64,000 nucleotides of DNA from Paenibacillus wynnii (GTDB lineage: Bacteria > Bacillota > Bacilli > Paenibacillales > Paenibacillaceae): assembly GCF_000757885.1 (NCBI RefSeq), contig NZ_JQCR01000002.1, positions 868,001 through 932,000 of the forward strand, written 5' to 3'. Of the stretch, positions 24,780-34,833 are shown piece by piece. Position 1 is the first letter of the stretch, and each line of letters begins with the position of its first letter. Under the pieces are notes generated by a model that saw only the letters and a list, made by a program, of their open reading frames with translations, was not told where the DNA came from and searched no databases. The position numbers and the translations under genes were made by a program.

Positions 24780-26867
24780 TTAATAGATCGTTCTGCCATT
24801 TACATCTGGAATACCGGATTTGCGATAAAAGTACGTATTGATAACATCTCGCCAATATTGGGCATGTTCAACCTGTTCAGCCAGTCGGCCTGCAACCTGT
24901 TCGTAACGAGCCGTGTCGACTAGACCTGAAAGGGCCGCCCAGTTCTGTTGTAATTGTTCCGCCTGTTCCACTCCGAGAAAATGGGTATCGTAGATATGCT
25001 GAATGACCGTTTTTCCCGATTGCAGACGATGGACATAGGGAACATGGTGAAAGAACAGAAGCAGTTCATCCGGACATCGTTCCAATGACTCATACATTTC
25101 AGCATGGGGCGGAAAATACTGAGCGGCGTAGCCTGTACCCGTCGCCTTTGTACGATCGACCCCCACACCGTTCCGGTCTGCAAAATGATAAGTGCCCCAC
25201 CGTGAATATTCGTAACCGTCTACATCCGGGCCATAATGATAGTGAGGGGTTACCATCCAGCCCACACCAAGTGGTGACGTGTAATTTTCATATATTGGCC
25301 AAGACTGTATTAACATTTGGAGGACAGTACTCACGACTGTTATGTCATTTCCAAAAGTCATCCGCGTCCACTCTTCCGCAATTTCTTCAGAGGTTAAATC
25401 GGAATTCCACGTAAGACGTCCGTAGCCGTATAGGTTAGCCTGCGCCAAGGGATGTCCTGTCCAATTCTCATCATCACCGATATTCGATACTGCTGCTATA
25501 CCGCTGTATTTCATTCCAAATAGCGAGCCGGACACCACCCTTTTCACATCGCTGCCAGCACCTGTAGCCTGAGTATCGAAATCAAGCACCCGTTTCCACT
25601 GCGGGATTAAATAGCAAAGATGGCGCTGCTGTCCGGTATATTCCTGCGTAATTTGATATTCAATGATTTGATTGGTGTCCTTCATGGCTCCAAACAGCGG
25701 AGAAACGGGTTCACGAACCTGAAAATCCATGGGTCCATTTTTAATCTGCAAAATAACATTGTCGCAGAACCTGCCATCCAATGGTTTGAAATGCTCATAA
25801 GCCGCCCGTGCTCGGTCCGTGGTACGATCCCGCCAATCCTGCATGCAGTCATAAACGAAGCATCGCCATATCACTATTCCACCATAGGTCTCCAATGCCT
25901 CTGCCAGCATATTCGCGCCATCGGCGTGATCCCGTCCATATGCATAAGGTCCTGGACGGTGCTCCGAATCTGCCTTAACCAGAAAACCGCCGAAATCAGG
26001 AATATACTCATATATCCGACTCACTGCGTTTCCCCACCAAGCCCGAACCGTATCATCCAACGGATCGGCGGTATCCAGTCCACCAATCGTAATCGGTGCC
26101 GCAAAATTAATACTTAGAAATAGGGTGATCCCATAGGCTCTGAAGAGGTCAGCAAGACGAGCAACATCCGGCAAAAATTCGTCTGTTATAAATGAAGTCT
26201 CAATATCGTGAACATTGACATTATTAATGGATATTCCGTTAATTCCTACAGAGGACAATAGTCGGGCATAGTCTCTGACCCTACTTACATCCTTTACGAT
26301 TCTTCCACTTTCATAAAAAATGGAGTTCCCAGCATAACCGCGTTCTATTGTAGCATCGGCGTTATCCCATTGATTCATCATGCGAAGCCGGTTGGAAGGA
26401 CATTCCTCTATCACCAGACCCTCGGGACTTATCCCTAAAGAAATAAAGCGTAACAGCTCAAAAACACCGTACAACACTCCTGCTGCTGAGCCTCCGATCA
26501 ATTGTAGCCGATCCTCCTCAAGCGTTTGAACCTGCCTTAAAGTAAAAGCATCTCGTTCCAGCTTCCAGCGCTGTCCTTCATTACGTCTATACCCCGCATC
26601 CTCAATTAGGCGGATATGGAGATAGGAGCCCTTAGGAATTTCGGTCATTATTGCGGGTTCCACATCCAACATAGAACGGGCACCCCGCAGCAGTTCCTCG
26701 ACCGCTGCTGCCACAACACCTGTCAACTCTGCGTCCACAACTATTCGGCTAAGAAGTCTGCCGTATTGATTCCGAATGATCTGGTTTTCTACAGGAGAAT
26801 ATTGCAGCCAAGCTTTATATAAAGGACTATCCGCATATTCCTTAACCGCCCCTTGTTTACTCACCAT
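24780..26867 (-). CDS. aguA: Alpha-glucuronidase, GH67
   Basis: 695 residues, usual family length, no signal peptide. It removes (4-O-methyl)glucuronic acid from the non-reducing end of aldouronates. Typical blocks are [53 protein letters not shown], which carries the catalytic-region Glu, and [20 protein letters not shown]. It overlaps the GH10 gene by 11 bases, consistent with co-translation. Activity depends on intracellular import of aldouronates by the ABC transporter upstream in the same operon. Confidence 0.97.
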   Translation of the reverse strand: MVSKQGAVKEYADSPLYKAWLQYSPVENQIIRNQYGRLLSRIVVDAELTGVVAAAVEELLRGARSMLDVEPAIMTEIPKGSYLHIRLIEDAGYRRNEGQRWKLERDAFTLRQVQTLEEDRLQLIGGSAAGVLYGVFELLRFISLGISPEGLVIEECPSNRLRMMNQWDNADATIERGYAGNSIFYESGRIVKDVSRVRDYARLLSSVGINGISINNVNVHDIETSFITDEFLPDVARLADLFRAYGITLFLSINFAAPITIGGLDTADPLDDTVRAWWGNAVSRIYEYIPDFGGFLVKADSEHRPGPYAYGRDHADGANMLAEALETYGGIVIWRCFVYDCMQDWRDRTTDRARAAYEHFKPLDGRFCDNVILQIKNGPMDFQVREPVSPLFGAMKDTNQIIEYQITQEYTGQQRHLCYLIPQWKRVLDFDTQATGAGSDVKRVVSGSLFGMKYSGIAAVSNIGDDENWTGHPLAQANLYGYGRLTWNSDLTSEEIAEEWTRMTFGNDITVVSTVLQMLIQSWPIYENYTSPLGVGWMVTPHYHYGPDVDGYEYSRWGTYHFADRNGVGVDRTKATGTGYAAQYFPPHAEMYESLERCPDELLLFFHHVPYVHRLQSGKTVIQHIYDTHFLGVEQAEQLQQNWAALSGLVDTARYEQVAGRLAEQVEHAQYWRDVINTYFYRKSGIPDVNGRTIY

Positions 26868-27879
26868 ATTTACCTAGATTAGCGATCCGATCGAAGGCAG
26901 GCTTCGGCCGGTGCTGCTCATCGAACAGAAAGGGCCAATTTTTCCGACCACGTACAGGGAAATCATCCAACCACGTATAATCGTCAGCCGCTCCCCAGAA
27001 AGTGACCGAGCTGATCACGTTACGGTATTCCTTCAGCAGTCGAAATAAAGCTTCGTACCGCTCTGCCTGCCATTGAAGAAGGTCAGCACCGGGCGCAGTC
27101 AAATCTGTTCTTTTATCCTCGAACCGGAACATAGATACATCCAACTCCGTAAGCTGCAGTTGCAGACCTAACGCAGCATATTTCTCGATAGCAGCACGAA
27201 TGTCATCTAGAGTTGGATCGTATAAATTCCAATGTGCCTGCAAGCCAACGCCGTGGATAGGTACTCCCTGTTCAAGCAACGACTTCACAAGCGTGTAAAT
27301 TTTATCTCTTTTGTTTGGGTCGGATTCGTTATAGTCGTTATAGAACAGCAAGGCTTTCGGATCTGCTTCGTGGGCGTACTCAAACGCTTTAGCGATGAAA
27401 TCGGTTCCGGCTATCTCAATCCACTTGGACGGACGGAGAAGCTGATCTCCCTCATCCGCAATAGCCTCGTTCACTACATCCCAGGCATAAATATCCTCCT
27501 TATAACGTCCAACCACTGTATGGATATGAGATTTAAGTCGGTCAAGCAAAAGTTCTTTGCTTGCAGGTCCGCCATTCCTGTCCTCAAACAGCCAATCACT
27601 CGTCTGATTGTGCCAGAGCAGTGTATGTCCGCGCATAGCCATGTTATGCTTTCGGGCAAAAGCCACTAGCCGATCTGCATCACCAAAGGAGTAAACAATT
27701 TCCACAGGATGCAGGCTAGCGAACTTCATTTCATTCTCAGCTGTAATACTATTGAAGTGATAGGCTAATAGCTCTTCCTGCGACTGTATGGTCAATGGGT
27801 TCACGGCTGCACCGATCTTAAAATCTTCAGCAAATACGGATTTCAGTGCAGGCTCTGTGTAACTGTTCAAATCTCTCAT
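26857..27879 (-). CDS. Intracellular endo-1,4-beta-xylanase, GH10
   Basis: 340 residues with no signal peptide and no binding module, so the cytoplasmic type that cuts imported xylo-oligosaccharides (called XynA2 in related Paenibacillus clusters). The acid/base is E138 (WDVVNEA) and the nucleophile is E245 (LQLTELDVS). Further GH10 marks are [28 protein letters not shown] and [20 protein letters not shown]. It sits between the GH43 and GH67 genes in the operon. Confidence 0.96.
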   Translation of the reverse strand: MRDLNSYTEPALKSVFAEDFKIGAAVNPLTIQSQEELLAYHFNSITAENEMKFASLHPVEIVYSFGDADRLVAFARKHNMAMRGHTLLWHNQTSDWLFEDRNGGPASKELLLDRLKSHIHTVVGRYKEDIYAWDVVNEAIADEGDQLLRPSKWIEIAGTDFIAKAFEYAHEADPKALLFYNDYNESDPNKRDKIYTLVKSLLEQGVPIHGVGLQAHWNLYDPTLDDIRAAIEKYAALGLQLQLTELDVSMFRFEDKRTDLTAPGADLLQWQAERYEALFRLLKEYRNVISSVTFWGAADDYTWLDDFPVRGRKNWPFLFDEQHRPKPAFDRIANLGKYGE

Positions 27880-27903
27880 GTATTAAGGACCTCCTAACGA
27901 AAC

Positions 27904-29442
27904 TTACAAGATATGATAATCAAACCAATCAAAGCAGGCCGGCTCCGATGAAATCGTTCCGTTGCCTGTTGCATACAACCCGATGACAACACCCGTGAAA
28001 CCATTTCCATCAACAGCTTGAGGAGATAGGGAATAAGCCGCTCCGGCAGCCAACTTGACCCACCCTTGACCATCCAAGGAATACAACAATGAATAATCTG
28101 TAAGTTCGGCCTTAATCTTCAGATATACGCGCTCTGCTGTAGTTGGAACTTCAGCTACGACCTGCGTTCTTCCTCCCACTGTCAATACCGCTGAAATGAC
28201 TTTTTGACCCTCTTGTTGCCTCATAATAATTTCATAATGGGCATTCTCATCCAATCTGGCGCATATTCCAGCCTCTTCACCAAGTGCAGGGTTTATAAAT
28301 TCCAGCAAAGTACTCCATTCCGCCCGAACATGCTGCTGTCTTCTGCCTACGAATGAAACCTGACCCGCTTCATTCAAATTCCCCGCTTGTCCCCGAAGGG
28401 TTAACCAACCCCGCCGTTCACTTAGAGACCAGCTCCCTTGAGCCGGATTCCGTAGAAATGTCCATGTAAAAGCCAAGACTTCAGCCTCAAAGTCATCTCT
28501 TCCGTAAAGGGTGGGTTCTGGTGTGAATCCCGGAAGCCGCGGTACGCTCATTCCAAGCTTGACCGTCCCTTCGTTGTTATCAATCAGGGGCCAGCCTTCT
28601 TCGTTCCAACTTACCGGGGCAAGAAAGGTCTCTCTCCCAAGCACAGTGTAGGATGAATCAATAAGTCGAACTCCCAGAAACACGGCCCACCAATCTCCGT
28701 AGCGGTCTTCAATCAAGTCAGCATGCCCTAAGAACTGAATGGGACTATCCATTTCACTGTGGGTCAGAATAGGATGCGGCAATCTTTCAAAGGGTCCAAA
28801 GGGCTGCGAACTGCGGCCGATAATTTCACGATGCTCCTTCGCAGTCCCTCCAGAAGCGCTCATAATATAGTACAACCCATTTATTTTGTATAAGTGTGGT
28901 CCTTCTGTCCAAGGTCCGCCGTCACCGTTCCAAATGATAACCGGCTCAGTCAAAGCTTCTCCTGTCGCAATATCAATCTCATATTGAATAACATGGGAGT
29001 CGTAATCGGCTCCCTGCTGCGCGGTGACATAGACTTTGCTGTCCTCATCGAACATGAGGGAAGGATCAATACCTCCATAGGGAATCACCACCGGATCAGA
29101 CCAAGGGCCTGACGGATCCGTTGCGGTTACGTAAAAGTTCCCTATCCCCCGTACGTCAGTTGTTATCATGTAGAAGGTTCCCTCATGATAGCGGATAGTG
29201 GGTGCATATATCCCATCGGAGCTGTTACTACTCCGTGTATCCAACTGACTAATTCTGTCCAGCACATGACCTATTGGTGTCCAGTGAACCAAGTCGCGGC
29301 TATGAAATATAGGTACACCCGGAAAATACTCGAAGGAACTGCAAACCAAATAATAGTCATCACCAGCCCGCGTGATACTCGGGTCGGGATAGAATCCAGG
29401 AAGAATCGGATTCGAATAAGTAATTGAAGATGAATTCATCAT
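27904..29442 (-). CDS. GH43 beta-xylosidase / arabinofuranosidase
   Basis: 512 residues, no signal peptide. The five-blade propeller (about 8-320) has the catalytic base D20 in PGFYPDPS, the modulating D126 in GGIDPS and the acid E180 in WTEGPH. The C-terminal 190 residues form the beta-sandwich domain usual for GH43 xylosidases. It would hydrolyse xylobiose and xylotriose inside the cell. The ATG overlaps the stop of the upstream permease gene (TAATG). Confidence 0.93.
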   Translation of the reverse strand: MMNSSSITYSNPILPGFYPDPSITRAGDDYYLVCSSFEYFPGVPIFHSRDLVHWTPIGHVLDRISQLDTRSSNSSDGIYAPTIRYHEGTFYMITTDVRGIGNFYVTATDPSGPWSDPVVIPYGGIDPSLMFDEDSKVYVTAQQGADYDSHVIQYEIDIATGEALTEPVIIWNGDGGPWTEGPHLYKINGLYYIMSASGGTAKEHREIIGRSSQPFGPFERLPHPILTHSEMDSPIQFLGHADLIEDRYGDWWAVFLGVRLIDSSYTVLGRETFLAPVSWNEEGWPLIDNNEGTVKLGMSVPRLPGFTPEPTLYGRDDFEAEVLAFTWTFLRNPAQGSWSLSERRGWLTLRGQAGNLNEAGQVSFVGRRQQHVRAEWSTLLEFINPALGEEAGICARLDENAHYEIIMRQQEGQKVISAVLTVGGRTQVVAEVPTTAERVYLKIKAELTDYSLLYSLDGQGWVKLAAGAAYSLSPQAVDGNGFTGVVIGLYATGNGTISSEPACFDWFDYHIL

Positions 29443-30401
29443 TACTCTTTAACACTCCCCACATTTAAGCCCACCACAAAATACTTCTGCAAGAACGGAT
29501 AGACACATAAAATGGGTACGGATGCTACAATCGTCACCGCAGCGCGGATCGATATCGGAGTCACCATCGACAGTGCAGAATTCTCCTTCATCCCTATTCC
29601 TGCTGCAACATTCGGGTTACTATTGGAATTCATGGTCGAGGAGAGCAGCTTCATCAGTTCATACTGCAAAGTACTCAGCTCTTGTCTTGAAGACGTATAC
29701 AGGAAGGCATCAAACCAAGAATTCCATGCCCCGACAGCGACAAAAAGAGCAATCGTTGCCAGCACCGGCTTACATAAAGGGAAAATAATTCTCATGAAAA
29801 TTTTAAAGTCTCCTGCGCCATCAATTTTTGCTGATTCTATGAGGCTTTCAGGGAGCGTCCCAATATATGTTCTTATTACAATCATGTTAAAGGCACTAAT
29901 CATAGACGGTATAACATATACCCAAAAGGTATTGAGCAAATGCAACTGTTTAATCAGGAAATATCCCGGGATTAAGCCTGCACTGAAATACATCGTGAGC
30001 ACAAATATAACCGTGATCGACTTGCGAAACACGTATTCCTTTCGACTTAAGGTGTAGGCAAGCATGGTGGTGAGAAAAATGTTTAACAGCGTAGAGATAA
30101 CTGTCCGCGCTACCGAAATCCAAAACGCATTATAAATCGTTCCTGAAGCAAAAACCGCCTTATAATTCTGCGTCGTCCATTGCCGTGGCCACAAGTAAAT
30201 CCCGCCGCGAATCGTATCGTTCCCCGCATTTAACGAGACAGCAATTGTATTAAGGAATGGATATAACGTCACCGTTACCAGAATGATCATGAAAATAGTG
30301 TTAAATGTATTAAACAGAACAGGCTCGATACCATTTGATCCTATTCGTTTCTTCATTGCAATGCCTGCAGTTTTCTGAGGACTAATCTGTTGATTTCCCA
30401 T
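29442..30401 (-). CDS. ABC transporter permease, YtcP/LplC type (aldouronate uptake)
   Basis: 319 residues with six transmembrane helices and the binding-protein-dependent transport signature around ESLIESAKIDGAGDFKIFMRIIFPLC (EAA loop, given here in part: AKIDGAGDFKIF). The N-terminus has a cytoplasmic extension of about 25 residues. It pairs with the LplB-type permease immediately upstream (2-base gap). The ATPase is not in the window, as usual for this class, which shares a MsmK-like ATPase. Confidence 0.92.
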   Translation of the reverse strand: MGNQQISPQKTAGIAMKKRIGSNGIEPVLFNTFNTIFMIILVTVTLYPFLNTIAVSLNAGNDTIRGGIYLWPRQWTTQNYKAVFASGTIYNAFWISVARTVISTLLNIFLTTMLAYTLSRKEYVFRKSITVIFVLTMYFSAGLIPGYFLIKQLHLLNTFWVYVIPSMISAFNMIVIRTYIGTLPESLIESAKIDGAGDFKIFMRIIFPLCKPVLATIALFVAVGAWNSWFDAFLYTSSRQELSTLQYELMKLLSSTMNSNSNPNVAAGIGMKENSALSMVTPISIRAAVTIVASVPILCVYPFLQKYFVVGLNVGSVKE

Positions 30402-30403
30402 GT

Positions 30404-31372
30404 CTATAACAGCCTCTCTTCCCCAAGCCGTTTAGCAGTCCAGTTCGCCAACAGCAGCAAAGTTATACTAACGACCGTTTTGAAAATACCACCTGCAGTG
30501 GCTAATGAATAATTTCCTTGGGCGATCCCGTATTTCAATACGAAAATATCAATGGTTTCCGACCAATCGACAACGAGACCGTTGCCCAGCAAATACTGCA
30601 CTTCAAATCCAGCTTCTAGTACATGTCCTACGGACATTATTAATAAAATCACTATTGTTGCTTTAATGCCTGGTAAGGTAACAAACGCCATTTTCTTATA
30701 ACGATTCGCTCCGTCAATTTCAGCAGCTTCATATAAAGCAGGATCGATAGAGGCAATAGCAGCCAAATAAATGATCGTGTTCCATCCAACTTCTTTCCAG
30801 ACATGTGAAGCCCCGACAATTCCCCAGAAATATTTCCCTTCACTGAGCCATAGAATCGGTTCACGAATAAGATGCAGCTTCATTAGCACAATGTTGATAA
30901 TACCGTCATTGATTGACAACGAAGTCGCCACAATCCCGGTAACTATGATCCATGAAAGAAAGTGAGGCAAATAGGAAATGGTCTGTACGGTTCTCTTCCA
31001 GAATACCTTCCGAATTTCATTCAATAATAATGCCAGTACGATTGCAGTCACAAAGCCGAGGATCATATTAATCAAACCCATAGCAAGTGTATTCCGAAAT
31101 ACTCTTAGGAAGTTATCATCGGTAAGAAGAAACTTAAATTGATCGAAGCCCACCCACTTTTGTTCACTAAAAGGGCGCCCCGGTCTGTAATTCTGAAAGG
31201 CCATAGTCCATCCCCATACAGGAACGTATGCAAAAAGAATAATATAGAACAATAACGGCACAGACATCCATATCAATTGGTTTTGGCTTTTTATAATCGA
31301 CCAAGTGATCGGTTGCTTCTTTGGTTTTTTAGGATGCCGGACGACTTTTTTTCTCGCTAAGGTCTCATCCAT
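30404..31372 (-). CDS. ABC transporter permease, LplB type (aldouronate uptake)
   Basis: 322 residues with six helices (LIWMSVPLLFYIILFAYVPV first) and the EAA loop LYEAAEIDGANRYKKMAFVT. PVWGWTMAFQNYRPGRPF is typical of the LplB/YteP group. It forms a heterodimer with the following permease and receives substrate from the lipoprotein encoded upstream. A stable hairpin in the 89-base gap before it may lower its expression relative to the binding protein. Confidence 0.92.
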   Translation of the reverse strand: MDETLARKKVVRHPKKPKKQPITWSIIKSQNQLIWMSVPLLFYIILFAYVPVWGWTMAFQNYRPGRPFSEQKWVGFDQFKFLLTDDNFLRVFRNTLAMGLINMILGFVTAIVLALLLNEIRKVFWKRTVQTISYLPHFLSWIIVTGIVATSLSINDGIINIVLMKLHLIREPILWLSEGKYFWGIVGASHVWKEVGWNTIIYLAAIASIDPALYEAAEIDGANRYKKMAFVTLPGIKATIVILLIMSVGHVLEAGFEVQYLLGNGLVVDWSETIDIFVLKYGIAQGNYSLATAGGIFKTVVSITLLLLANWTAKRLGEERLL

Positions 31373-31405
31373 ATATAGTTGATCTCCCCACCAAATGCTT
31401 ATATT

Positions 31406-31440
31406 TCAGAAGGTGGAAGGCACTGCCCTCCACCTTCTGA
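31406..31440 (-). terminator. Intra-operon hairpin after the solute-binding-protein gene
   Basis: A perfect 12-bp stem TCAGAAGGTGGA/TCCACCTTCTGA with an 11-base loop and no T run on the minus strand. It is likely a processing or partial-termination hairpin that gives the binding protein more mRNA than the permeases. Confidence 0.6.
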
Positions 31441-31461
31441 TTTGTTTAAAGAATCTTTTGC

Positions 31462-33156
31462 TTATTTACTCCACTTATCAATTCTCCATTTAATTTGCTC
31501 ATTGATTTTATCTTCATAGGCCTTCACGTTAACTTTACCAATCTGTGCTACATACTCGCTCCAAGCTGAATCAAATTTGGCAGTCTCAGCCAGTATTGCT
31601 TTTGGCAGGAACTTTGTAGACAAATCATTCAGTTTCGTATTCACAACTTTAGCCTCTGAACCTTCCACCAGATCGATAGACCAGGCAGGATAATACACAG
31701 GGTTCGCTGGCGGCTCACTGAAGAAATCAACGTAACTATTGTATCCGTAAGCATCCAGGATTTCCTTGTCATAAGGCTTCAGTCCGGCTTGATATTCTTC
31801 AATCTGAGAATCCGCACCTGTGGAGTTCCCATCACTATAGCTGCCCTCAATCTTCGGTGCAAAGTCAACAATCGTCTTGGCCTTATTAGCTAATATCCAT
31901 GTTGAATCCACTGCGTTATCCCGTTGTTCCTGAGTTCTGATAAATCTGCCTTTCTCATTGACTTCATAATCTTCTCCTTGAATACCCCAGGAGAGTGTCT
32001 TCTGCCAATCCTCGGCCATAAGCGCATCCAGCAGTTTGATGATCTTTACCGAATCTTTGGCATTCACGCTAATTCCAAAGCCATTATTTAAATTAAGAAC
32101 CGGAAGATCTCGATAGTAGTCCTTTGTATTGGTATCGAACACAAGAGGAAGGCCTACATATGTTCTTTCATCCTTCTTTTGAGTCTTTAAGGAATCCTCT
32201 GCAGCACCAAAGTTCCAATGTTGGTCAAACATACCCAGAACCGTACCACTGGACAATTTAGCCATGTATTGGTCATAGTTTTGTACGAAGGTTTCCTTGT
32301 CAAGCAGACCCAGCTGATTAACCTCGTTAAGCTTCTGGTAGTATTGCTTAGCGTAATCTTTATCGGCAAAAATTTCCGCTACGCCATCATTAACTACAAC
32401 TCCGCCATCATTAGGATGACCAATTAAATGTTGAGGCGCATTGAATAATCCCCAGTTTCTCCAGTCATTGTTCAAGATTTCAAACCCAATGGTAGGGCTA
32501 CCGTCAATCGTTGGATATTTCTCTTTATATTTAGCAATGAGATCAAAATACTCATCCAGTGTTTTAACCTTCGGATAGCCGAATTCTTTCAGGATCGCTT
32601 TTTGGATCCAGAAGGCTGGCCCGCTATAATAAGTACTGTTTACTTTGCCGTTGTAGACACCATAGTTCGGGAGGATATAAATGTGTCCATCATTCGGGTC
32701 CTTCATCATGTTCCAATAATCCGCATAATGCGCTTTCAAATTTGGAGCATGTTTTTCAATAAGTTCCTCGAGCGGGATATAGGCGCCGGCTGCCGTAAGC
32801 TTGGTATTTCCGGTCATTACATCTGGATAATCTTGACCGGCAATCATAACCCCAAGCTTCTGGTTGAGATCACCAGCTAAATATTCGTAATTAAAAGTAG
32901 CTCCCAGTTCATCTTTGATCTTCTTGTAAATTTTATTATCTGGTGTAGGTTGCTGGCCGGCTTCGCCGATAAAGACACTAATTTCAAACGGCTCTACCTT
33001 GCCATCCGCATTCGCTGCAGCTGTTTGTGTTGCTGTGTTCTCTTTACCTTCAGATGTATTTTTGTTGTTGTTCCCACCACATCCTGACAGGGTAAAACTT
33101 AATGCTAACAATGCGATCAAACTAAGCTTGAACCTTGCTTTTGAATTGCCCCCCAT
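31462..33156 (-). CDS. Extracellular solute-binding lipoprotein (LplA/YtcQ type, aldouronates)
   Basis: 564 residues from ATG 33156, which has TTGGAGGTG upstream. The lipoprotein signal is FKLSLIALLALSFTLSGCGG, with the acylated Cys in LSGC. The long open frame reaching further upstream is not used. The mature protein is of the large family-1 type (about 540 residues), with EFGYPKVKTLDEYFDLIAKY and NNGFGISVNAKDSVKIIKLL. It captures aldouronates or xylo-oligosaccharides outside the membrane. Specificity is inferred from the operon. Confidence 0.92.
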   Translation of the reverse strand: MGGNSKARFKLSLIALLALSFTLSGCGGNNNKNTSEGKENTATQTAAANADGKVEPFEISVFIGEAGQQPTPDNKIYKKIKDELGATFNYEYLAGDLNQKLGVMIAGQDYPDVMTGNTKLTAAGAYIPLEELIEKHAPNLKAHYADYWNMMKDPNDGHIYILPNYGVYNGKVNSTYYSGPAFWIQKAILKEFGYPKVKTLDEYFDLIAKYKEKYPTIDGSPTIGFEILNNDWRNWGLFNAPQHLIGHPNDGGVVVNDGVAEIFADKDYAKQYYQKLNEVNQLGLLDKETFVQNYDQYMAKLSSGTVLGMFDQHWNFGAAEDSLKTQKKDERTYVGLPLVFDTNTKDYYRDLPVLNLNNGFGISVNAKDSVKIIKLLDALMAEDWQKTLSWGIQGEDYEVNEKGRFIRTQEQRDNAVDSTWILANKAKTIVDFAPKIEGSYSDGNSTGADSQIEEYQAGLKPYDKEILDAYGYNSYVDFFSEPPANPVYYPAWSIDLVEGSEAKVVNTKLNDLSTKFLPKAILAETAKFDSAWSEYVAQIGKVNVKAYEDKINEQIKWRIDKWSK

Positions 33157-33191
33157 AAAGCACCTCCAATATTTTTGGTGTTGCACAATGA

Positions 33192-33205
33192 TGTAAGCCC
33201 TTACA
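33192..33205. promoter_or_regulatory. cre-like palindrome upstream of the transporter/xylanase operon
   Basis: TGTAAGCCCTTACA is a near-perfect palindrome that differs from an ideal cre (TGTAAGCGCTTACA) at one central base. It lies 35-50 bases upstream of the ATG of the binding-protein gene, a position where CcpA would block transcription. Confidence 0.55.
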
Positions 33206-33271
33206 ACCCTAATTATAGGAGTGATGGTATGACGAAAATACGACCTAATTAAAGGAGTAACCCCAAAAAGT

Positions 33272-34813
33272 TTAGGTCTTGATATTCTTATATTCATTTG
33301 GGCACATTTGCATCTTCTTTTCGAATTGCTTCAGAAACTGACCATAATTGGAATAGCCGACTTCCTCTGCAATTTCACTGTTCTTTAATTTATTTAGCTG
33401 AAGCAGACGCTCTGCTTCCTGAATTCGAAGGTTGTGAAGCTGCTCATTAAAATGAATACCGTTTTTCTTCATCAATAATTGGCCCAAATAGACCGGATGC
33501 ATGAAAAAAACCTCAGCCAGCTTCTTTATCGTAAGTCCCTCACGATAGTGCTCTTCTATATAATCATTAATTTGTTGCACAATCCCCTGCGATCTTTTCG
33601 TTTGTTCGAGCAATAAGGTATGAATACACTCCTCACCACAAGCTAATAAATTAATCATTAAAGCATCCAATGTAATCATTGAATCAAATATTTCAGGAAT
33701 TCTAAATTTCGTCAGTAAAGACGCTACCTGAACATCACCGGCTTCGCGTGTGTACTCTATGATTTTGTATACAAGGTGGATCACGATCTTCTTCACAATC
33801 TCCGGAGCTATACGCATCTCTCGAAAACTGGCGGCTGCCGAATCCACGGCTTGAATAAAGCCTGTTCTGTCCAGCAGATTAATAGGTCTAATCATGTCGT
33901 CCATCAGCAGCATTTGATCGTAGTGGTAACTGAAAGGCTTATGATGTATATCCTGATAGGATAGAATGCCGGAAGTACCCGGGTTGTAAAAATAGTGCAT
34001 TAACGCTTCTTTAGCGGTACGGTAACTGTTTAAGATATTGCTCAAGGATTTCACAGAGGCACCCCTTGCAATAGACAACTGGTCTTTTGGATACATCTGC
34101 TGCAGTTGGTTCAAGGCATAGTTAAGATTGGTATTCTCGCTAGAATCCGAAGAGGAACGTCCATAGACAATTCCGAAACTACTGAGCTCCAGATCCATGA
34201 GAAACATGGAACTTTTATCAGCTACAATGGACGCCGTTCTCCCTCTTAGCTCAGCGTATATTCCGGGCACCGTCTGAATCAGACAGAAGTTCCAATCCAA
34301 TCTGCCTGCCGATAATTCGGTAAGTACTGTTAGGTCTGTCTCAACCTCCGGTTTCTCATTCAACAGTCCCTTTATAAGGGTAACCACCTGTTCTGATGTG
34401 GCCCTTTGATTCAGATTCTGTTTCTGCAGATCTTGTTCCAGCTCCAGGTATATTTCTTTTAACTCTTCTTCTGCTTCTTCAGCGATGATCGGTTTCAACA
34501 GATAATGGTTAATTCCGTAGCGTATCGCTGTCTGTGCATATTCAAATTCACTATAACCACTTAATATAGCAAATTTAATGTCCTTTACCTTCTCTTGCTT
34601 CCAGGCCGCAATCATATCCAGCCCGTTCATCAGCGGCATATTCACATCCGTAATGACCAGATCCGGTTCAAGCTGGTGTATCAGCTTCAATCCTTCAACA
34701 CCATTACTGCTGGTTCCACATATCTCGAAGCCAAGTTCTTCCCAATCAATCCATAATTGCAGCCCCTCAAGGGCACTTGGCTCATCATCAATCAATAAAA
34801 CTTTAAATTTCAT
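33272..34813 (-). CDS. YesN-type response regulator with AraC output domain (1 of 2)
   Basis: 513 residues. The receiver domain (1-120) has acidic pocket LLIDDEP, phospho-acceptor D56 in LVITDVNMP and conserved Lys in HYLLKPI. A long linker (about 130-400) is followed by a C-terminal AraC-type double helix-turn-helix (LTIKKLAEVFFMHPVYLGQL; KNSEIAEEVGYSNYGQFLKQ). It is immediately upstream of the transporter operon and immediately downstream of the sensor kinase. It probably activates xylan genes when aldouronates are present. Confidence 0.93.
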   Translation of the reverse strand: MKFKVLLIDDEPSALEGLQLWIDWEELGFEICGTSSNGVEGLKLIHQLEPDLVITDVNMPLMNGLDMIAAWKQEKVKDIKFAILSGYSEFEYAQTAIRYGINHYLLKPIIAEEAEEELKEIYLELEQDLQKQNLNQRATSEQVVTLIKGLLNEKPEVETDLTVLTELSAGRLDWNFCLIQTVPGIYAELRGRTASIVADKSSMFLMDLELSSFGIVYGRSSSDSSENTNLNYALNQLQQMYPKDQLSIARGASVKSLSNILNSYRTAKEALMHYFYNPGTSGILSYQDIHHKPFSYHYDQMLLMDDMIRPINLLDRTGFIQAVDSAAASFREMRIAPEIVKKIVIHLVYKIIEYTREAGDVQVASLLTKFRIPEIFDSMITLDALMINLLACGEECIHTLLLEQTKRSQGIVQQINDYIEEHYREGLTIKKLAEVFFMHPVYLGQLLMKKNGIHFNEQLHNLRIQEAERLLQLNKLKNSEIAEEVGYSNYGQFLKQFEKKMQMCPNEYKNIKT

Positions 34814-34833
34814 GGTCTTTCTCCTTTCCGATG

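Noticed and set aside
31406..31440. Full terminator splitting the xylan operon
   Set aside because: The stem is strong but no T run follows on the minus strand, and the downstream genes are tightly spaced without another promoter; kept as an intra-operon hairpin.
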